Below, piece after piece: positions 1-7,991 of a DNA stretch of 64,000 bases; within the stretch, counting starts at the first letter, position 1, and each line of letters starts with the position of its first letter. The stretch lies in the NCBI RefSeq assembly GCF_012910705.2, contig NZ_WTVG02000037.1:186001-250000 (forward strand). The letters run 5' to 3'. Position numbers and translations under genes: made by a program. Under the pieces are notes generated by a model that saw only the letters and a list, made by a program, of their open reading frames with translations, ran no database searches and was not told the origin of the DNA. The DNA comes from Aromatoleum anaerobium. Lineage in GTDB: Bacteria > Pseudomonadota > Gammaproteobacteria > Burkholderiales > Rhodocyclaceae.

Positions 1-1
1 C

Positions 2-1390
2 CTCGCCGCGCGCGGCATCACGCTCGCGATCGACGATTTCGGCGATGGCCGTTCGAGCCTGCGCCTGTGGGTGCAACTGAGGCCCCAGATCGTCAAGCTC
101 GACAAGTATTTCGTGCATGGCCTGCAGCGCGACAGCCGCAAGCTCGAGGTCGTCCGGACCGTGCTGCGGCTGGCCGAAGTCCTCGGCACGCCGCTGGTCG
201 CCGAAGGCATCGAGGACGCCGCCGAACTCGCGGTGCTGCGCGACCTCGGGTGCGACTATGCGCAGGGCTACTACATCGGCCGCCCGGCCGCGGTGCCGGC
301 GTCCTCGCTGTCGTCCGCTGTCCTGAAAGTGCTCGGTTCGGCAAAGATCTCGGTGCTGCCGACACTGTCGCGGCGGCAGCGCGTCGGCCACTCGGTGGAC
401 AGGCTGAAGATGGCCGCGCCCGCGGTCGCTCCCGATCTTGCGAGCGAGGAGCTGTTCCGCATGTTCGGCGCGAATCCGGACCTGCACGCGGTTGCGGTGG
501 TGACGGGCGGCCTGCCGCTGGGCCTCGTCAACCGCCGCGACTTTGTCGAGAGCTATGCGCAGCCGTTTTACCGCGAGCTCAACAGCAGGCGGCCGGTGAG
601 GCAGTTCATGAATGCGGATCCGATCTGCGCCGAGCGCAGCGCGCCGCTCGATTCGCTGATCAACGTGCTGGCCGGCGAGGATCAGCGCTACCTGCACGAC
701 GGATTCATCGTCACCGAAGAGGGGCGCTACGTGGGCGTCGCGACGGGCGAGAGTCTCGTGCGCGCGGTCACCGAGCTGCGCATCGAGGCGGCTCGGCATG
801 CGAATCCGCTGACGCTGCTGCCGGGCAACATCCCCGTCACCGAGCATATCGCGCGCCTGCTCGACGCGCGGACCTCGTTCGCCGCCTGCTATTTCGACCT
901 CAACAACTTCAAGCCGTACAACGATCTCTACGGCTACTGGCGGGGCGATGAGATGATCAAGCTGGCGGCGGAAATCGTCGCCCGGCACTGCGACCGGATG
1001 CAGGATTTCGTCGGGCACGTCGGCGGCGACGACTTCGTCGTGCTGTTCCAGAGCGACGACTGGGCCGAGCGCTGCGAGCGGATCGTCGCACAGTTCAATC
1101 GCGAAGCGCGCCGCCTCTTCGATGTCCGGGAACTGCAACAGGGCGGCTTCCACAGCGAGGACCGGCGCGGGTTCCGGGCTTTTTTCCCGCTGACGACGAT
1201 CGCCGTCGGCGAAGTCGCCGTGTCGCCCGGGCAGTTCCGCGATCCCGAGGAGGTGGCTTCGGCGGCTGCCGCGGCAAAGAAAATCGCCAAGCTCTCCCCC
1301 GACGGCGTCCACCTTGCGGGCATCGCGATGGGCGTTCCGCGACTCGCCACGACGAGCCCGCCGAACGCGTCGCGTCTTTCGCCGCACTGA
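2..1390 (+). CDS. EAL-CBS-GGDEF c-di-GMP turnover protein, 5' truncated by window edge
   Basis: The reading frame is already open at base 2, so the N-terminus lies outside the window. The visible part begins late in an EAL phosphodiesterase domain: IDDFGDGRSSL, then KLDKYFV and VAEGIED. A CBS-pair-like linker follows at about residues 130-270 of the fragment. The C-terminal GGDEF domain has the signature GGDDF, preceded by RMQD five residues upstream, which fits the inhibitory I-site. The EAL-before-GGDEF order is reversed from the common arrangement but is known for EAL-CBS-GGDEF proteins. It should act on cyclic di-GMP in the cytoplasm. Whether cyclase or phosphodiesterase activity dominates cannot be told from a fragment. 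Confidence 0.85.
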   Translation, partial: LAARGITLAIDDFGDGRSSLRLWVQLRPQIVKLDKYFVHGLQRDSRKLEVVRTVLRLAEVLGTPLVAEGIEDAAELAVLRDLGCDYAQGYYIGRPAAVPASSLSSAVLKVLGSAKISVLPTLSRRQRVGHSVDRLKMAAPAVAPDLASEELFRMFGANPDLHAVAVVTGGLPLGLVNRRDFVESYAQPFYRELNSRRPVRQFMNADPICAERSAPLDSLINVLAGEDQRYLHDGFIVTEEGRYVGVATGESLVRAVTELRIEAARHANPLTLLPGNIPVTEHIARLLDARTSFAACYFDLNNFKPYNDLYGYWRGDEMIKLAAEIVARHCDRMQDFVGHVGGDDFVVLFQSDDWAERCERIVAQFNREARRLFDVRELQQGGFHSEDRRGFRAFFPLTTIAVGEVAVSPGQFRDPEEVASAAAAAKKIAKLSPDGVHLAGIAMGVPRLATTSPPNASRLSPH

Positions 1391-1501
1391 GCGCCGCCGT
1401 CATGGGCGCGTTCGTAGTCGTCAGTCAGTTTTCGGCATCTGCTTCACCTTGATTCAGATAGTCCCTCGCTGCCTGGGGTATTTCGCCTGATTCGGGGGCT
1501 T

Positions 1502-2005
1502 TCACGTTAACAAAGCCTTCAAATCCTTGAGCATCAGGAATAAATGATAAGAGTCGGTCTGGCTCGGCTCGAACTCCCAGGACTCGTACCATTGCCGCGC
1601 CGCATCGTCCTTCGCGTGCACCAGCAAGCATCGAATGCCCGCGATGTCGGCCGCTTGGGCTGTGCGCTGCAAGGCATCCTTGAGCAGCGCTTTGCCCAGC
1701 CCTTTGCCCTGATGGTCTTTGTCCACCGCCAGCCTGGCCAGAATCATCACTGGGACAGGGCGGCGAGCGAGACCTTTCATCACCCGCGCAGGTGCCGACT
1801 CGGGATCAACACTGCCTACCGCGAGGCTGTAGAAACCGACGACCTCACCGGCACTGCGGCAGACGTAGGTTTGCGCGCTGTTGGCCTTCTGGTTGACCAG
1901 CGCGTACTGATGCAGAAACTGATTCAGTGCCGGCTGACCACAGTCGAAACCTTCGACGGCGTCTGCGGCACTGAGTTTGCCTATCGGTTCATACGCTGCA
2001 CTCAA
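1502..2005 (-). CDS. GNAT-family toxin (TacT/AtaT-like)
   Basis: A 167-residue GCN5-type acetyltransferase. It has the TacT-like opening (GFDCGQPALNQFL), the V/A/RLAVD strand and an acetyl-CoA loop QGKGLGKALL. Toxins of this family acetylate the amino group of charged tRNAs and stop translation (family knowledge). It follows the DUF1778 antitoxin gene directly. The only start compatible with translational coupling is a TTG (base 2005 on the minus strand) that overlaps the antitoxin stop, so I used it. Longer upstream extensions run through the antitoxin gene in another frame and are not protein-like. The C-terminal YHLFLMLKDL strand is intact, so the toxin looks functional. Confidence 0.85.
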   Translation of the reverse strand: MSAAYEPIGKLSAADAVEGFDCGQPALNQFLHQYALVNQKANSAQTYVCRSAGEVVGFYSLAVGSVDPESAPARVMKGLARRPVPVMILARLAVDKDHQGKGLGKALLKDALQRTAQAADIAGIRCLLVHAKDDAARQWYESWEFEPSQTDSYHLFLMLKDLKALLT

Positions 2006-2280
2006 CCCAGCACTCCAGGTTCGGTGAGCAGTTTCTTCAGGCGCGTTTTGGCCTGCACCGGGCGATCCAGAGCCTGCTGGAATGCCTGCCACTGCTCGTC
2101 GTCGAGAACGAAACGGCGACGGTCGGCCAGCGCCTGGTTGGCCGCAGTCACGCCGGCGTCGAGCAGGAACTCGCTGACGTTCTTGTGGCAAGCACGCGCT
2201 GCTTCCTGCAGGAGCTGCTTGACGGGGCCGCTCGCCCGGACATCGATCCGTTCGGTTTTCGATTGGTTCAAGGTGGTCAT
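2002..2280 (-). CDS. DUF1778 ribbon-helix-helix antitoxin (TacA-like)
   Basis: A 92-residue protein of the DUF1778 family. The N-terminal ERIDVRASGPVKQLLQEAA is a ribbon-helix-helix DNA-binding segment, followed by the family's SEFLLDAG helix. The C-terminal tail around DDEQWQAFQQALDRP is the toxin-wrapping region. Such proteins neutralise the adjacent GNAT toxin and repress the shared promoter (family knowledge). The stop codon overlaps the TTG start of the toxin gene. A second, diverged DUF1778-GNAT pair lies at 6088-6851. Confidence 0.88.
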   Translation of the reverse strand: MTTLNQSKTERIDVRASGPVKQLLQEAARACHKNVSEFLLDAGVTAANQALADRRRFVLDDEQWQAFQQALDRPVQAKTRLKKLLTEPGVLG

Positions 2281-2510
2281 GGCCAGCCTCCGGTTTCTGA
2301 CATTGGATCGATGGTAACGTCCGGATGATGTCCTGACAAATAAAACGTATGCGGCAAGCGCATCGTTCCGCTGGCGCGGCCGTCGGGCGCACGCGCAACG
2401 CCCGTGTCGCCCAGTGGCTGGACCGCGTGCGCCTGCTGCTGGTGGCCGCGCCGGTGGCGGTCGCGATCGTGGCGGGGGGCTCTAGCCCGCGCGTCGGGCC
2501 CGCGAGCTGC

Positions 2511-2807
2511 TTACGCGGGGGAATGGGTCTTCAGCCAGTCCTTCAGCGCGGCATCGAGGCGGGTCTGCCAACCTTCGCCCGAGGCGCGGAAGGCCTGCAC
2601 CACCTCCGGCGACAGGCGGATGGTGATGCGTTCCTTGGTCACCGCTGCGGGCGGGCGGCCGATGCGCCCGATCGGCCTGAGCTGCTCCCATTCCTTGTCG
2701 CTCAGTTCATACGTATCCGGATCGGCGGCGATTCCAGCCGCGATCGCGGTGTCCTCTTCCGGGGTCGGGAGGTAGACCTTTTTGCCTGATTTAGTCTTCA
2801 GAAACAT
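2511..2807 (-). CDS. brnA: BrnA-family antitoxin
   Basis: A 98-residue protein whose C-terminal half (ITIRLSPEVVQAFRASGEGW then TRLDAALKDWL) is the BrnA-type ribbon-helix-helix that binds DNA and shields the toxin. I chose MFLKTKSGKK at base 2807 because it overlaps the end of the toxin gene by 17 bases, the usual toxin-first BrnTA order. An upstream in-frame start at 2885 would only add arginine-rich sequence derived from the toxin gene read in another frame. Autorepression through the inverted repeat at 3071-3111 is likely (inference). Confidence 0.87.
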   Translation of the reverse strand: MFLKTKSGKKVYLPTPEEDTAIAAGIAADPDTYELSDKEWEQLRPIGRIGRPPAAVTKERITIRLSPEVVQAFRASGEGWQTRLDAALKDWLKTHSPA

Positions 2808-3060
2808 AGCGTTTGACCTCTCTCGGGTTAGCCTTGCGCAGGCTGATGACGCGACGCACCTCGCCGCGATCCGTGTAAACCACACAAAACAGGCGCTCCC
2901 CCGCGATGGCGTAGCCGATCATGCGCGGTTCGCCATAATTGCGGCGCTCATCGGGCTTGGCCCACAGTGACTCCCAATCCAGTTCGGTGGCCAGCGACAA
3001 GGGTACCCCGTGCTTGGCGATGTTGGCGGCATCCTTGGCGGGATCGAAGGTGATTTCCAT
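2791..3060 (-). CDS. brnT: BrnT-family toxin (RelE-fold ribonuclease)
   Basis: An 89-residue protein starting MEITFDPAKDAANIAKHGV. The F-D-xxK-xxxNxxKHG opening is diagnostic for BrnT. The RRVISLRKANPREVKRY end carries the Arg-rich catalytic strand (R-x-ISxRxA) expected for this RelE-like mRNA-cleaving family. The start at 3060 is preferred to 3096 because the family motif begins there and the inverted-repeat operator lies just upstream. The toxin precedes its antitoxin, as usual for brnTA. All recognisable catalytic residues are present. Confidence 0.88.
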   Translation of the reverse strand: MEITFDPAKDAANIAKHGVPLSLATELDWESLWAKPDERRNYGEPRMIGYAIAGERLFCVVYTDRGEVRRVISLRKANPREVKRYVSED

Positions 3061-3070
3061 GTTATTTATT

Positions 3071-3111
3071 GTATGCACAAAAACATGCGTGAACAAGGTT
3101 TTTGTACATAC
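3071..3111 (-). promoter_or_regulatory. Inverted repeat upstream of brnT, probable BrnA operator
   Basis: GTATGCACAAAAAC at 3071-3084 and GTTTTTGTACATAC at 3098-3111 are inverted copies matching at 13 of 14 positions, with a 13-base spacer. They sit 10-50 bases upstream of the brnT start, in an AT-rich patch unlike the surrounding DNA. BrnA is known to repress its own promoter, so this is the natural operator candidate (inference). Confidence 0.6.
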
Positions 3112-3252
3112 ACAAACGGCCGCTAGCGCGGCTGGGGCTTGGGTGTTTGCGCTTGGTCGCGCCGTTCCGGTTCGGGCTGCGGGAAGGGGTTTTCGTTGGC
3201 GTCAACGCTGATCAGGCCCGGATTTGGCTGTGGGTGCCCACCCACACCGCTT

Positions 3253-3636
3253 CTACTGCAAGATCGACCGATGCATCACGCCGAACCGTTCTGACAGCGC
3301 GGCAAGGCGCTTGTCCAGCGTCCACAGCTCTGCGCCCGGTGTGATCAGCGTTGACGCCAGCAAAACCATGTCAACCAGCCCGCACCCAAGCCCATACAGT
3401 TTTTCGCGCTCGATGAAGTCCATCGCCTCGCGCAAACTCGCCTGTTGCGTCTGTTGAAGGAGTCCTATGTCGCTGAGTGTCTGAACACGGGGTGCGGGTG
3501 GTGTTCCGCACGCAAGTTCGACCAGGACCATTGGATGCGTCAGCGCCAGGTCCAGATCGAGCAAGTCCACCAGGACATCATTGCGTTGTCGGAAGTGGTC
3601 AACCCATACCGAGGTGTCGACCAGGACGCCTTTCAT
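3253..3636 (-). CDS. vapC: VapC-family PIN-domain toxin
   Basis: A 127-residue PIN-domain ribonuclease. The metal-binding acidic residues are visible: D in [13 protein letters not shown] in VLVELACG, and D residues in [13 protein letters not shown] and LWTLDKRL. VapC toxins cleave structured RNAs such as initiator tRNA or rRNA (family knowledge). The gene starts 4 bases inside the end of vapB (ATGA overlap), so it is translationally coupled to it. The catalytic set is complete, so the module looks functional. Confidence 0.9.
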   Translation of the reverse strand: MKGVLVDTSVWVDHFRQRNDVLVDLLDLDLALTHPMVLVELACGTPPAPRVQTLSDIGLLQQTQQASLREAMDFIEREKLYGLGCGLVDMVLLASTLITPGAELWTLDKRLAALSERFGVMHRSILQ

Positions 3637-3836
3637 TGCGAGGGCTCGCCGCGCCGTCGCGGCACATCCTGCATCTCCGACACGGTGCCACCCAGCGCAG
3701 CAAGACGCTTGGCGGCTTGTACCCGAACGAAAGTTTTCATCGCCTCGCGGAAGAGATCGGCCCTGTCCATCGTCGGGTCGGCCACTTCCAGGGCCTTTTC
3801 ATACAGATCATCCTCAATCGTGACAGTCGTTCTCAT
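3633..3836 (-). CDS. vapB: VapB-type antitoxin (DUF2191-like ribbon-helix-helix)
   Basis: A 67-residue protein. [19 protein letters not shown] is a ribbon-helix-helix N-terminus of the VapB/DUF2191 type. The [23 protein letters not shown] helix region is typical of antitoxins paired with PIN toxins. The ATG at 3836 is the first codon of the conserved strand. A longer frame upstream (to 4157) has no family similarity. The AT-rich segment just upstream (about 3840-3895) is the likely self-regulated promoter. Confidence 0.87.
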   Translation of the reverse strand: MRTTVTIEDDLYEKALEVADPTMDRADLFREAMKTFVRVQAAKRLAALGGTVSEMQDVPRRRGEPSQ

Positions 3837-3964
3837 GCGAGCACCATCATCAGAAAAGATGTTAATAAGCATCAATATACGCATCTTTGCAAGCTGCGCA
3901 AGAGGTGAACGGCAGGGGGAGGCCCGTGGCCCCTGAGGGCGCGCGTTCCCCGGATTTCGCGGCG

Positions 3965-4096
3965 TCAGTCGCCTGACCGGACGCGGCGCTTCGCCTCGGG
4001 GCTCCGGGCTTGCCGCGCAGGGCGCTCGGTCAATCGGCCCGTAACGTACTTGTGGGGAACGCTTGCGATCAGCGTCTGGTACGGTATTCCTTCTTC
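3965..4096 (-). pseudogene. 3' remnant of a CopG/RHH-type antitoxin gene
   Basis: On the minus strand the frame ending at 3965 reads [20 protein letters not shown] and continues for 22 more residues. This matches the C-terminal helices of CopG-type antitoxins (GIPYQTLI...LHKYVTGRL is characteristic). No antitoxin N-terminus is upstream: at about 4096 the sequence switches to the EAL-gene debris described next. There is no start codon and no toxin partner. I therefore call it a dead fragment left by a deletion. It was recognised from family memory. Confidence 0.55.
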
Positions 4097-4240
4097 GAGT
4101 GCTGTTTCGCGACGACGGATCGGGCGAGGCGAGGCAGCGACGGCGAGAAGTCGACACTCCCGAGCGCTCCCATCGCTGCCGCGCGCTCGGGTTCGATTTC
4201 GACCAAGGCTTCCACTTCGGCCGCCCCGCGACCTTGGCCG
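4094..4240 (+). pseudogene. Collapsed copy of an EAL-domain gene (paralogue of 7239-7844)
   Basis: Bases 4096-4137 match the start of the intact EAL gene at about 7313-7350 (GTGCTGTTTCGCGACGACGG versus GCTGCTGTTCCGCGATGACGG). Bases 4143-4240 match its 3' end at about 7738-7838, including the stretch encoding RCRALGFDF and QGFHFGRP. The roughly 390 bases between are missing. It is a deletion derivative that cannot encode a working domain. It butts against the antitoxin remnant on one side and the stop of the chemotaxis receptor gene on the other. Confidence 0.75.
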
Positions 4241-4241
4241 G

Positions 4242-5876
4242 TCAGACAGTATATTGCTGGACCGCCTTGCGCATCCTGGCAACTACGGCTTCCAGGTAGT
4301 TCACGGTCGCCGAGGTCTGCTCCACGACCGCGACGTTCTGCTCAGTCATCGCCGCCACCTGTTCCAGATTGCGCGCCAGGTCGGTCATGGCGCTGTTCTG
4401 CTCGTTGGCCGCGTGGGCGATCTCGCTGACCATCTCGATGGTCTTGCTCATTTCATCGCGCATGCGGCGCAGCGAATCGGCCGCTTCATTCACTTGCGAC
4501 ACCCCTTCCGCGACACGCGCCGCGCCGGTGCGCATGCCATTCACCGCTGAATGGGTCTCCACCCCTATGCTGTTGACCATGCCGCTGATTTCCTGGGTCG
4601 CGTTGCTGGTGCGCTCGGCGAGCTTGCGCACTTCATCGGCCACCACCGCGAACCCGCGCCCCTGCTCGCCGGCCCGCGCCGCTTCGATCGCGGCATTGAG
4701 CGCGAGCAGGTTGGTCTGGTCGGCGATTTCCTTGATGACCGCGGTGATGCGCGAGATCTCTTCCGAGCGCTTGCCCAGCGACTCAACCTGCGCGGCGGCG
4801 GTATGCACGGTGTCGGCCAGCGACTGTATGGTCTTGCTTGCGCCTTCTATCACCGCCACCCCGTCGCGCGAGGTCTGGCCCGCCTCCTCGGCGACGCCAC
4901 GGGTCGATCCGGCATAGGTATTGACCTCGCCGATCGAAACCGTCACCTCCTCGACCGCCGCCGCCGCCGACGAAGTCGCTTCACTCTGCTTGTGCGCCGA
5001 ATCGCGCACGTTCCTGACTCCGCCGTCGACATCGTCGGCCGCGATCGCGACCTGCCCGGTGATGTCGGAGACTCCCTGCAACGTCGCCTGAATGGACGAC
5101 ACGAAAGTATCGATACCGCGCGCGATCGTGCCGATCACATCGCGCCGCGACAGATCGAAGCGGGTGCGCAGATTGCCCGACGCGAGCACCTGTTCCAGCC
5201 ACGCCGAGGTCGCGTCCAGATCACGCGTAACCCGCCCCGCGTAAATGAACAACCAGAACACCCCGTAGACCAGCGCCACCCCCGCCAGGAACAGCTCCAG
5301 CGATCGCGGCGCCGCCATGTCGAATAGCCGTTGCCCGAACAGCATCAGGGACTGCACCACCGCCATCAACCCAACCAGCGTCATCTGCGCCCGCAGCGAC
5401 ATGAGGGCTTCCAGCCACGCCGGCCGCTTGCGCACCGCCCGCCCGTGCTCGACACCGAGCGTCTTGGCCCCCTTGCGCAGGGCCGCGTACGCCGCGTCGG
5501 CTGCGGCCACCTCGTCGCGGCCGGGGCGCGAGCGCACCGACTGGTAGCCGACCACGGCGCCGTTCTCGCGCACCGCCGACACATTGGCCACCACCCAATA
5601 GTAGCCGCCATCCTTGCGCCGGTTCTTGACCAGTCCGCGCCACGGACGACCCGTCTTGAGATCCGTCCACAGATCGGCGAAGGCTTCGGGCGGCATGTCG
5701 GGGTGGCGCACGATGTTGTGCGATTTCCCGACCAGCTCCTCGCGGGTAAAGCCGCTCACCTTGCAGAACGCCTCGTTGGCGTCCTCGGTGACCCCTTTCA
5801 GGTCGGTGCGTGAATAGATGAACTCGTTCTCGGGCAACAGGGTTTCGACATTCGTGACGGGAAGATTGAGCTTCAT
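4242..5876 (-). CDS. PAS-containing methyl-accepting chemotaxis protein (Aer-like)
   Basis: 544 residues. An N-terminal PAS domain spans about 20-125: [20 protein letters not shown], then [21 protein letters not shown], the Aer-type opening. Two close hydrophobic helices at about 165-215 ([15 protein letters not shown] and [22 protein letters not shown]) form a membrane hairpin, then a HAMP-like segment. The long coiled-coil signalling domain carries the invariant hairpin core [20 protein letters not shown] and [20 protein letters not shown]. It resembles aerotaxis/redox receptors with FAD or haem in PAS. The chemosensory kinase genes are not in this window. It probably responds to electron-transport state (family inference). 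Confidence 0.92.
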   Translation of the reverse strand: MKLNLPVTNVETLLPENEFIYSRTDLKGVTEDANEAFCKVSGFTREELVGKSHNIVRHPDMPPEAFADLWTDLKTGRPWRGLVKNRRKDGGYYWVVANVSAVRENGAVVGYQSVRSRPGRDEVAAADAAYAALRKGAKTLGVEHGRAVRKRPAWLEALMSLRAQMTLVGLMAVVQSLMLFGQRLFDMAAPRSLELFLAGVALVYGVFWLFIYAGRVTRDLDATSAWLEQVLASGNLRTRFDLSRRDVIGTIARGIDTFVSSIQATLQGVSDITGQVAIAADDVDGGVRNVRDSAHKQSEATSSAAAAVEEVTVSIGEVNTYAGSTRGVAEEAGQTSRDGVAVIEGASKTIQSLADTVHTAAAQVESLGKRSEEISRITAVIKEIADQTNLLALNAAIEAARAGEQGRGFAVVADEVRKLAERTSNATQEISGMVNSIGVETHSAVNGMRTGAARVAEGVSQVNEAADSLRRMRDEMSKTIEMVSEIAHAANEQNSAMTDLARNLEQVAAMTEQNVAVVEQTSATVNYLEAVVARMRKAVQQYTV

Positions 5877-6087
5877 TTACCAGCCTCGTTGTTTTTCGGA
5901 TATTCGTACCTGCTCAGCTCTTGCCGGCGACCGCGGATCTCACGCGAAGCGAGGCGGGGGCGGCTGGCCTTGGAAAGTCAGGGTGAGAGCGTGGAAGAGG
6001 TTGGCGCCCTGCCTGTGCATGATAACGAGATAGGAGCGGATGGTGCAGAAGGTGCTGTTTTTGGCGCCCTGGCCTATTTTTGCGCTC

Positions 6088-6582
6088 TCAAGCCTTGACG
6101 GCGTTCAGGCGCAGCATCAGCGTCATCGGGTGCTGTGGCGATTCCTGAAAGCCGTAGTGCTCGTAAAACTGCTTGGCGCGCTCGTGAAGCGCATGAACGA
6201 GCAAGGCTCGCACGCCAGCGTTCTGCGACACTGCCACGGCCCGATTGACGGCGTCTTGAAGCAGGGCCGCACCGAGCTTGATGCCCTGGGCACGATGGTC
6301 AATAGCGAGCCGTGCCAGCACCATCACCGGAATGGGGTCGGGCATGTTTCGTCGCACGCCGCCCGTCGCCATCCGGTGCGAGACCGCTCCCACCGCCATC
6401 GCGTAGTAGCCGAAAACGCGCGCCTCCTGATCCGTGACGACGAATGTGCGGCTGGCCCCGCTCAACTGATTGGACAGTGCCCGCCGCTTGAGCCATTCGT
6501 CGAGACTGGCCTCCCCGCTGGCGAATCCCTCGAGGAGATGATCGGCAGCGAGGGGTTGTGGTGCGCTCAGTTGCAAGCTCAT
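6088..6582 (-). CDS. GNAT-family toxin (second TacT-like copy)
   Basis: A 164-residue acetyltransferase of the same toxin family as 1502-2005 but clearly diverged. Landmarks are GFASGEASLDEWLKRRAL, VLARLAIDHRAQGIKLGAAL (the Q/R-x-x-G-x-G/A acetyl-CoA loop reads AQGIKLG) and FYEHYGFQESP. The ATG at 6582 overlaps the DUF1778 stop by 4 bases (ATGA), which fixes the start. The loop is less canonical than in the first copy, so activity is somewhat less certain. The predicted target is aminoacyl-tRNA, as for the family. Confidence 0.86.
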   Translation of the reverse strand: MSLQLSAPQPLAADHLLEGFASGEASLDEWLKRRALSNQLSGASRTFVVTDQEARVFGYYAMAVGAVSHRMATGGVRRNMPDPIPVMVLARLAIDHRAQGIKLGAALLQDAVNRAVAVSQNAGVRALLVHALHERAKQFYEHYGFQESPQHPMTLMLRLNAVKA

Positions 6583-6851
6583 GCCGCGTCGGTGTTCCAC
6601 GGCGCCTGCACGGCCATGAGGCGCTCAAGCCCGGGATTTGGTCCGGGGGGTGCGTCCAGCATGGCAGTGAACTGCTTGAACTTGTCGGCATCCAGGCCAA
6701 AAAAAACCTGATCCAGCACCACGGCCTGTGCTCGGTCGCAAGCAGCTTCGAGCATGAAGTCCGAACGGTTCTTGCCCAACAGGCTGGCGGCGTGATCGAT
6801 CAGGTCACGCTGTTCGGGCAAGGCCCGCAGGTTGATGGCCGCGTCACGCAT
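6579..6851 (-). CDS. DUF1778 antitoxin (second copy)
   Basis: 90 residues. The N-terminus reads INLRALPEQRDLIDHAASLL then GKNRSDFMLEAA, the DUF1778 ribbon-helix-helix. The C-terminal toxin-binding tail is FFGLDADKFKQFTAMLDAPP. The ATG at 6851 has a plausible ribosome binding site (AAAGGAG region of the reverse strand). The gene is coupled to the GNAT gene. The tail differs enough from the 2002-2280 antitoxin that cross-neutralisation looks unlikely (inference). Confidence 0.88.
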   Translation of the reverse strand: MRDAAINLRALPEQRDLIDHAASLLGKNRSDFMLEAACDRAQAVVLDQVFFGLDADKFKQFTAMLDAPPGPNPGLERLMAVQAPWNTDAA

Positions 6852-6914
6852 GGGTGGCTCCTTTTGCATACATGTTGGATACACGAATTGTGGGAGGGCG
6901 TGTAGCTGTTGTCA

Positions 6915-7130
6915 ATACGCGGTCTTGCCGGCCCTGCGTTCCCGCCGGCGCTCCCGCAGCCGGGCCATCGCCTCGTCGAGGAACTCGCCGAAATGGTGGT
7001 CCCCTGTTTCCGTGCTTGCTTCAGTTCCAAAAGGAAAAGACCGCCGAGGCGGTCTTTTTCGGAAGCAAGGGGGAAAACGTGGTCTGTCCCCTATTTTCCC
7101 GTCTGTCCCCTATTTTCCCGGCTTCATGAG
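6915..7130. repeat. Mosaic repeat, copy A: phd fragment, 11-bp stem hairpin, GTCTGTCCCC repeats
   Basis: Bases 6918-6979 match the 3' end of the phd gene at 8813-8870. They are joined directly to the phd 5' part, skipping the middle. After CGTGCTTGCTTC comes a perfect 11-base-pair palindrome with a two-base loop (AAAAGACCGCC at 7035-7045, GGCGGTCTTTT at 7048-7058), flanked by the inverted pair CTTGCTTC/GAAGCAAG. Then come two copies of GTCTGTCCCCTATTTTCCCG. The same hairpin and GGTCTGTCCCC tail recur at 9097-9530. GTCTGTCCCC repeats of this kind are, to my knowledge, REP-like elements common in proteobacteria; that origin is inference. The rest of the 6852-7238 gap shows no gene. Confidence 0.7.
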
Positions 7131-7238
7131 CGGTTCAGCCGCAGGGGCGAAGAATGCAGTCATGGTCCGGAAAGAGCCGGGCCGGGCAGGGCGGTCGAGG
7201 CAATACATGCCGCCGGAATCACGCCAATGGAGGCAATC

Positions 7239-7844
7239 ATGGGCAACCAGAACGAAGTGTTCGTCGCGCGTCAGCCGATCCTGAACAAGGATCGCAATGT
7301 GATCGCCTATGAGCTGCTGTTCCGCGATGACGGCTCAGGCGAAGCGAGGGTCAGCGACGGCGCACGCGCCACCGCGCAGGTGATCGCGCGCGTCTTCGGC
7401 CGTCTCGGCGTCCACAGCGTCATGGGAGGCTGCGCCGCGTTCGTCAACCTCGACGCCGAAACCCTGCTCGGCCGCGGCGTCGAACGCCTGCCGACAAAGG
7501 GCGTGGTCCTCGAATTGCTCGAAACGATCGAAGTTGACGAGGCGGTCGTGAATCGCTGCGCCGAACTCAAGCACCTCGGCTACCGCCTCGCGCTCGACGA
7601 CTTCTGCGCGATCACGCCCGATTATGAACCGCTGCTCGGGCTCGTCGACATCGTCAAGATCGACGTGCTGCAGCTCGATCCCGACGCGCTCGAACGGCTG
7701 GTGCGCCGCCTGCGGCTGTACCCGGCGCGGCTGCTTGCCGAGAAAGTCGACACCACCGAACGCGCCCGCCGCTGCCGCGCGCTCGGCTTCGATTTCTACC
7801 AGGGCTTCCACTTCGGCCGACCGGCCGCGTTCGCGGGGGCGTGA
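7239..7844 (+). CDS. Stand-alone EAL domain of the EAL-HDOD (YuxH-like) type
   Basis: 201 residues. The start ATGGGCAACCAG has GGAGG 6 bases upstream. VFVARQPILNKDRNVIAYELLFR is the opening of EAL-HDOD proteins, which are normally about 400 residues. This one ends right after [10 protein letters not shown], where the HDOD domain should begin. EAL catalytic motifs are degenerate (YELLF instead of EALLR; LALDDFCA instead of DDFGTG), as usual for this subfamily, which tends to bind or signal rather than hydrolyse c-di-GMP. Either a truncated gene or a domain used alone. A deletion-collapsed copy sits at 4094-4240. Confidence 0.82.
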   Translation: MGNQNEVFVARQPILNKDRNVIAYELLFRDDGSGEARVSDGARATAQVIARVFGRLGVHSVMGGCAAFVNLDAETLLGRGVERLPTKGVVLELLETIEVDEAVVNRCAELKHLGYRLALDDFCAITPDYEPLLGLVDIVKIDVLQLDPDALERLVRRLRLYPARLLAEKVDTTERARRCRALGFDFYQGFHFGRPAAFAGA

Positions 7845-7894
7845 GGCGTCTTCTTCTGCAGGGCTGTTTTTGCTCTCGGATACTGGGTGTGATT

Positions 7895-7974
7895 TCAGGT
7901 CTGTCCGGCCTGTCCGTATTTCCCTTGTCCCCAGTTGGGCGCAATGGAACAGCGAACCGGCTTAAGGAAGCCGG
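7895..7974. repeat. GTCTGTCC-type repeat and small hairpin after the EAL gene
   Basis: Bases 7895-7932 contain GGTCTGTCCGGCCTGTCCG and TTGTCCCC, a diverged member of the GTCTGTCCCC repeats seen at 7080 and 9170-9510. A perfect 7-bp hairpin follows (CCGGCTT at 7957-7963, loop AAGG, AAGCCGG at 7968-7974). There is no T-run, so it is not a classic intrinsic terminator. It may mark the 3' end of the EAL gene transcript. Confidence 0.4.
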
Positions 7975-7991
7975 AATCGCCGAAAATTCCG

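Noticed and set aside
1502-2398. A 298-residue open frame as the full GNAT gene
   Set aside because: Its first 130 residues are the antitoxin gene and its upstream region read in another frame; they are Arg/Ala/Pro rich and not family-like.
2345-2490. A hydrophobic stretch (plus strand, RVRLLLVAAPVAVAIVAGG) between TA modules
   Set aside because: Too short, no start context and no match I recognise; it may be debris but I cannot support a feature.
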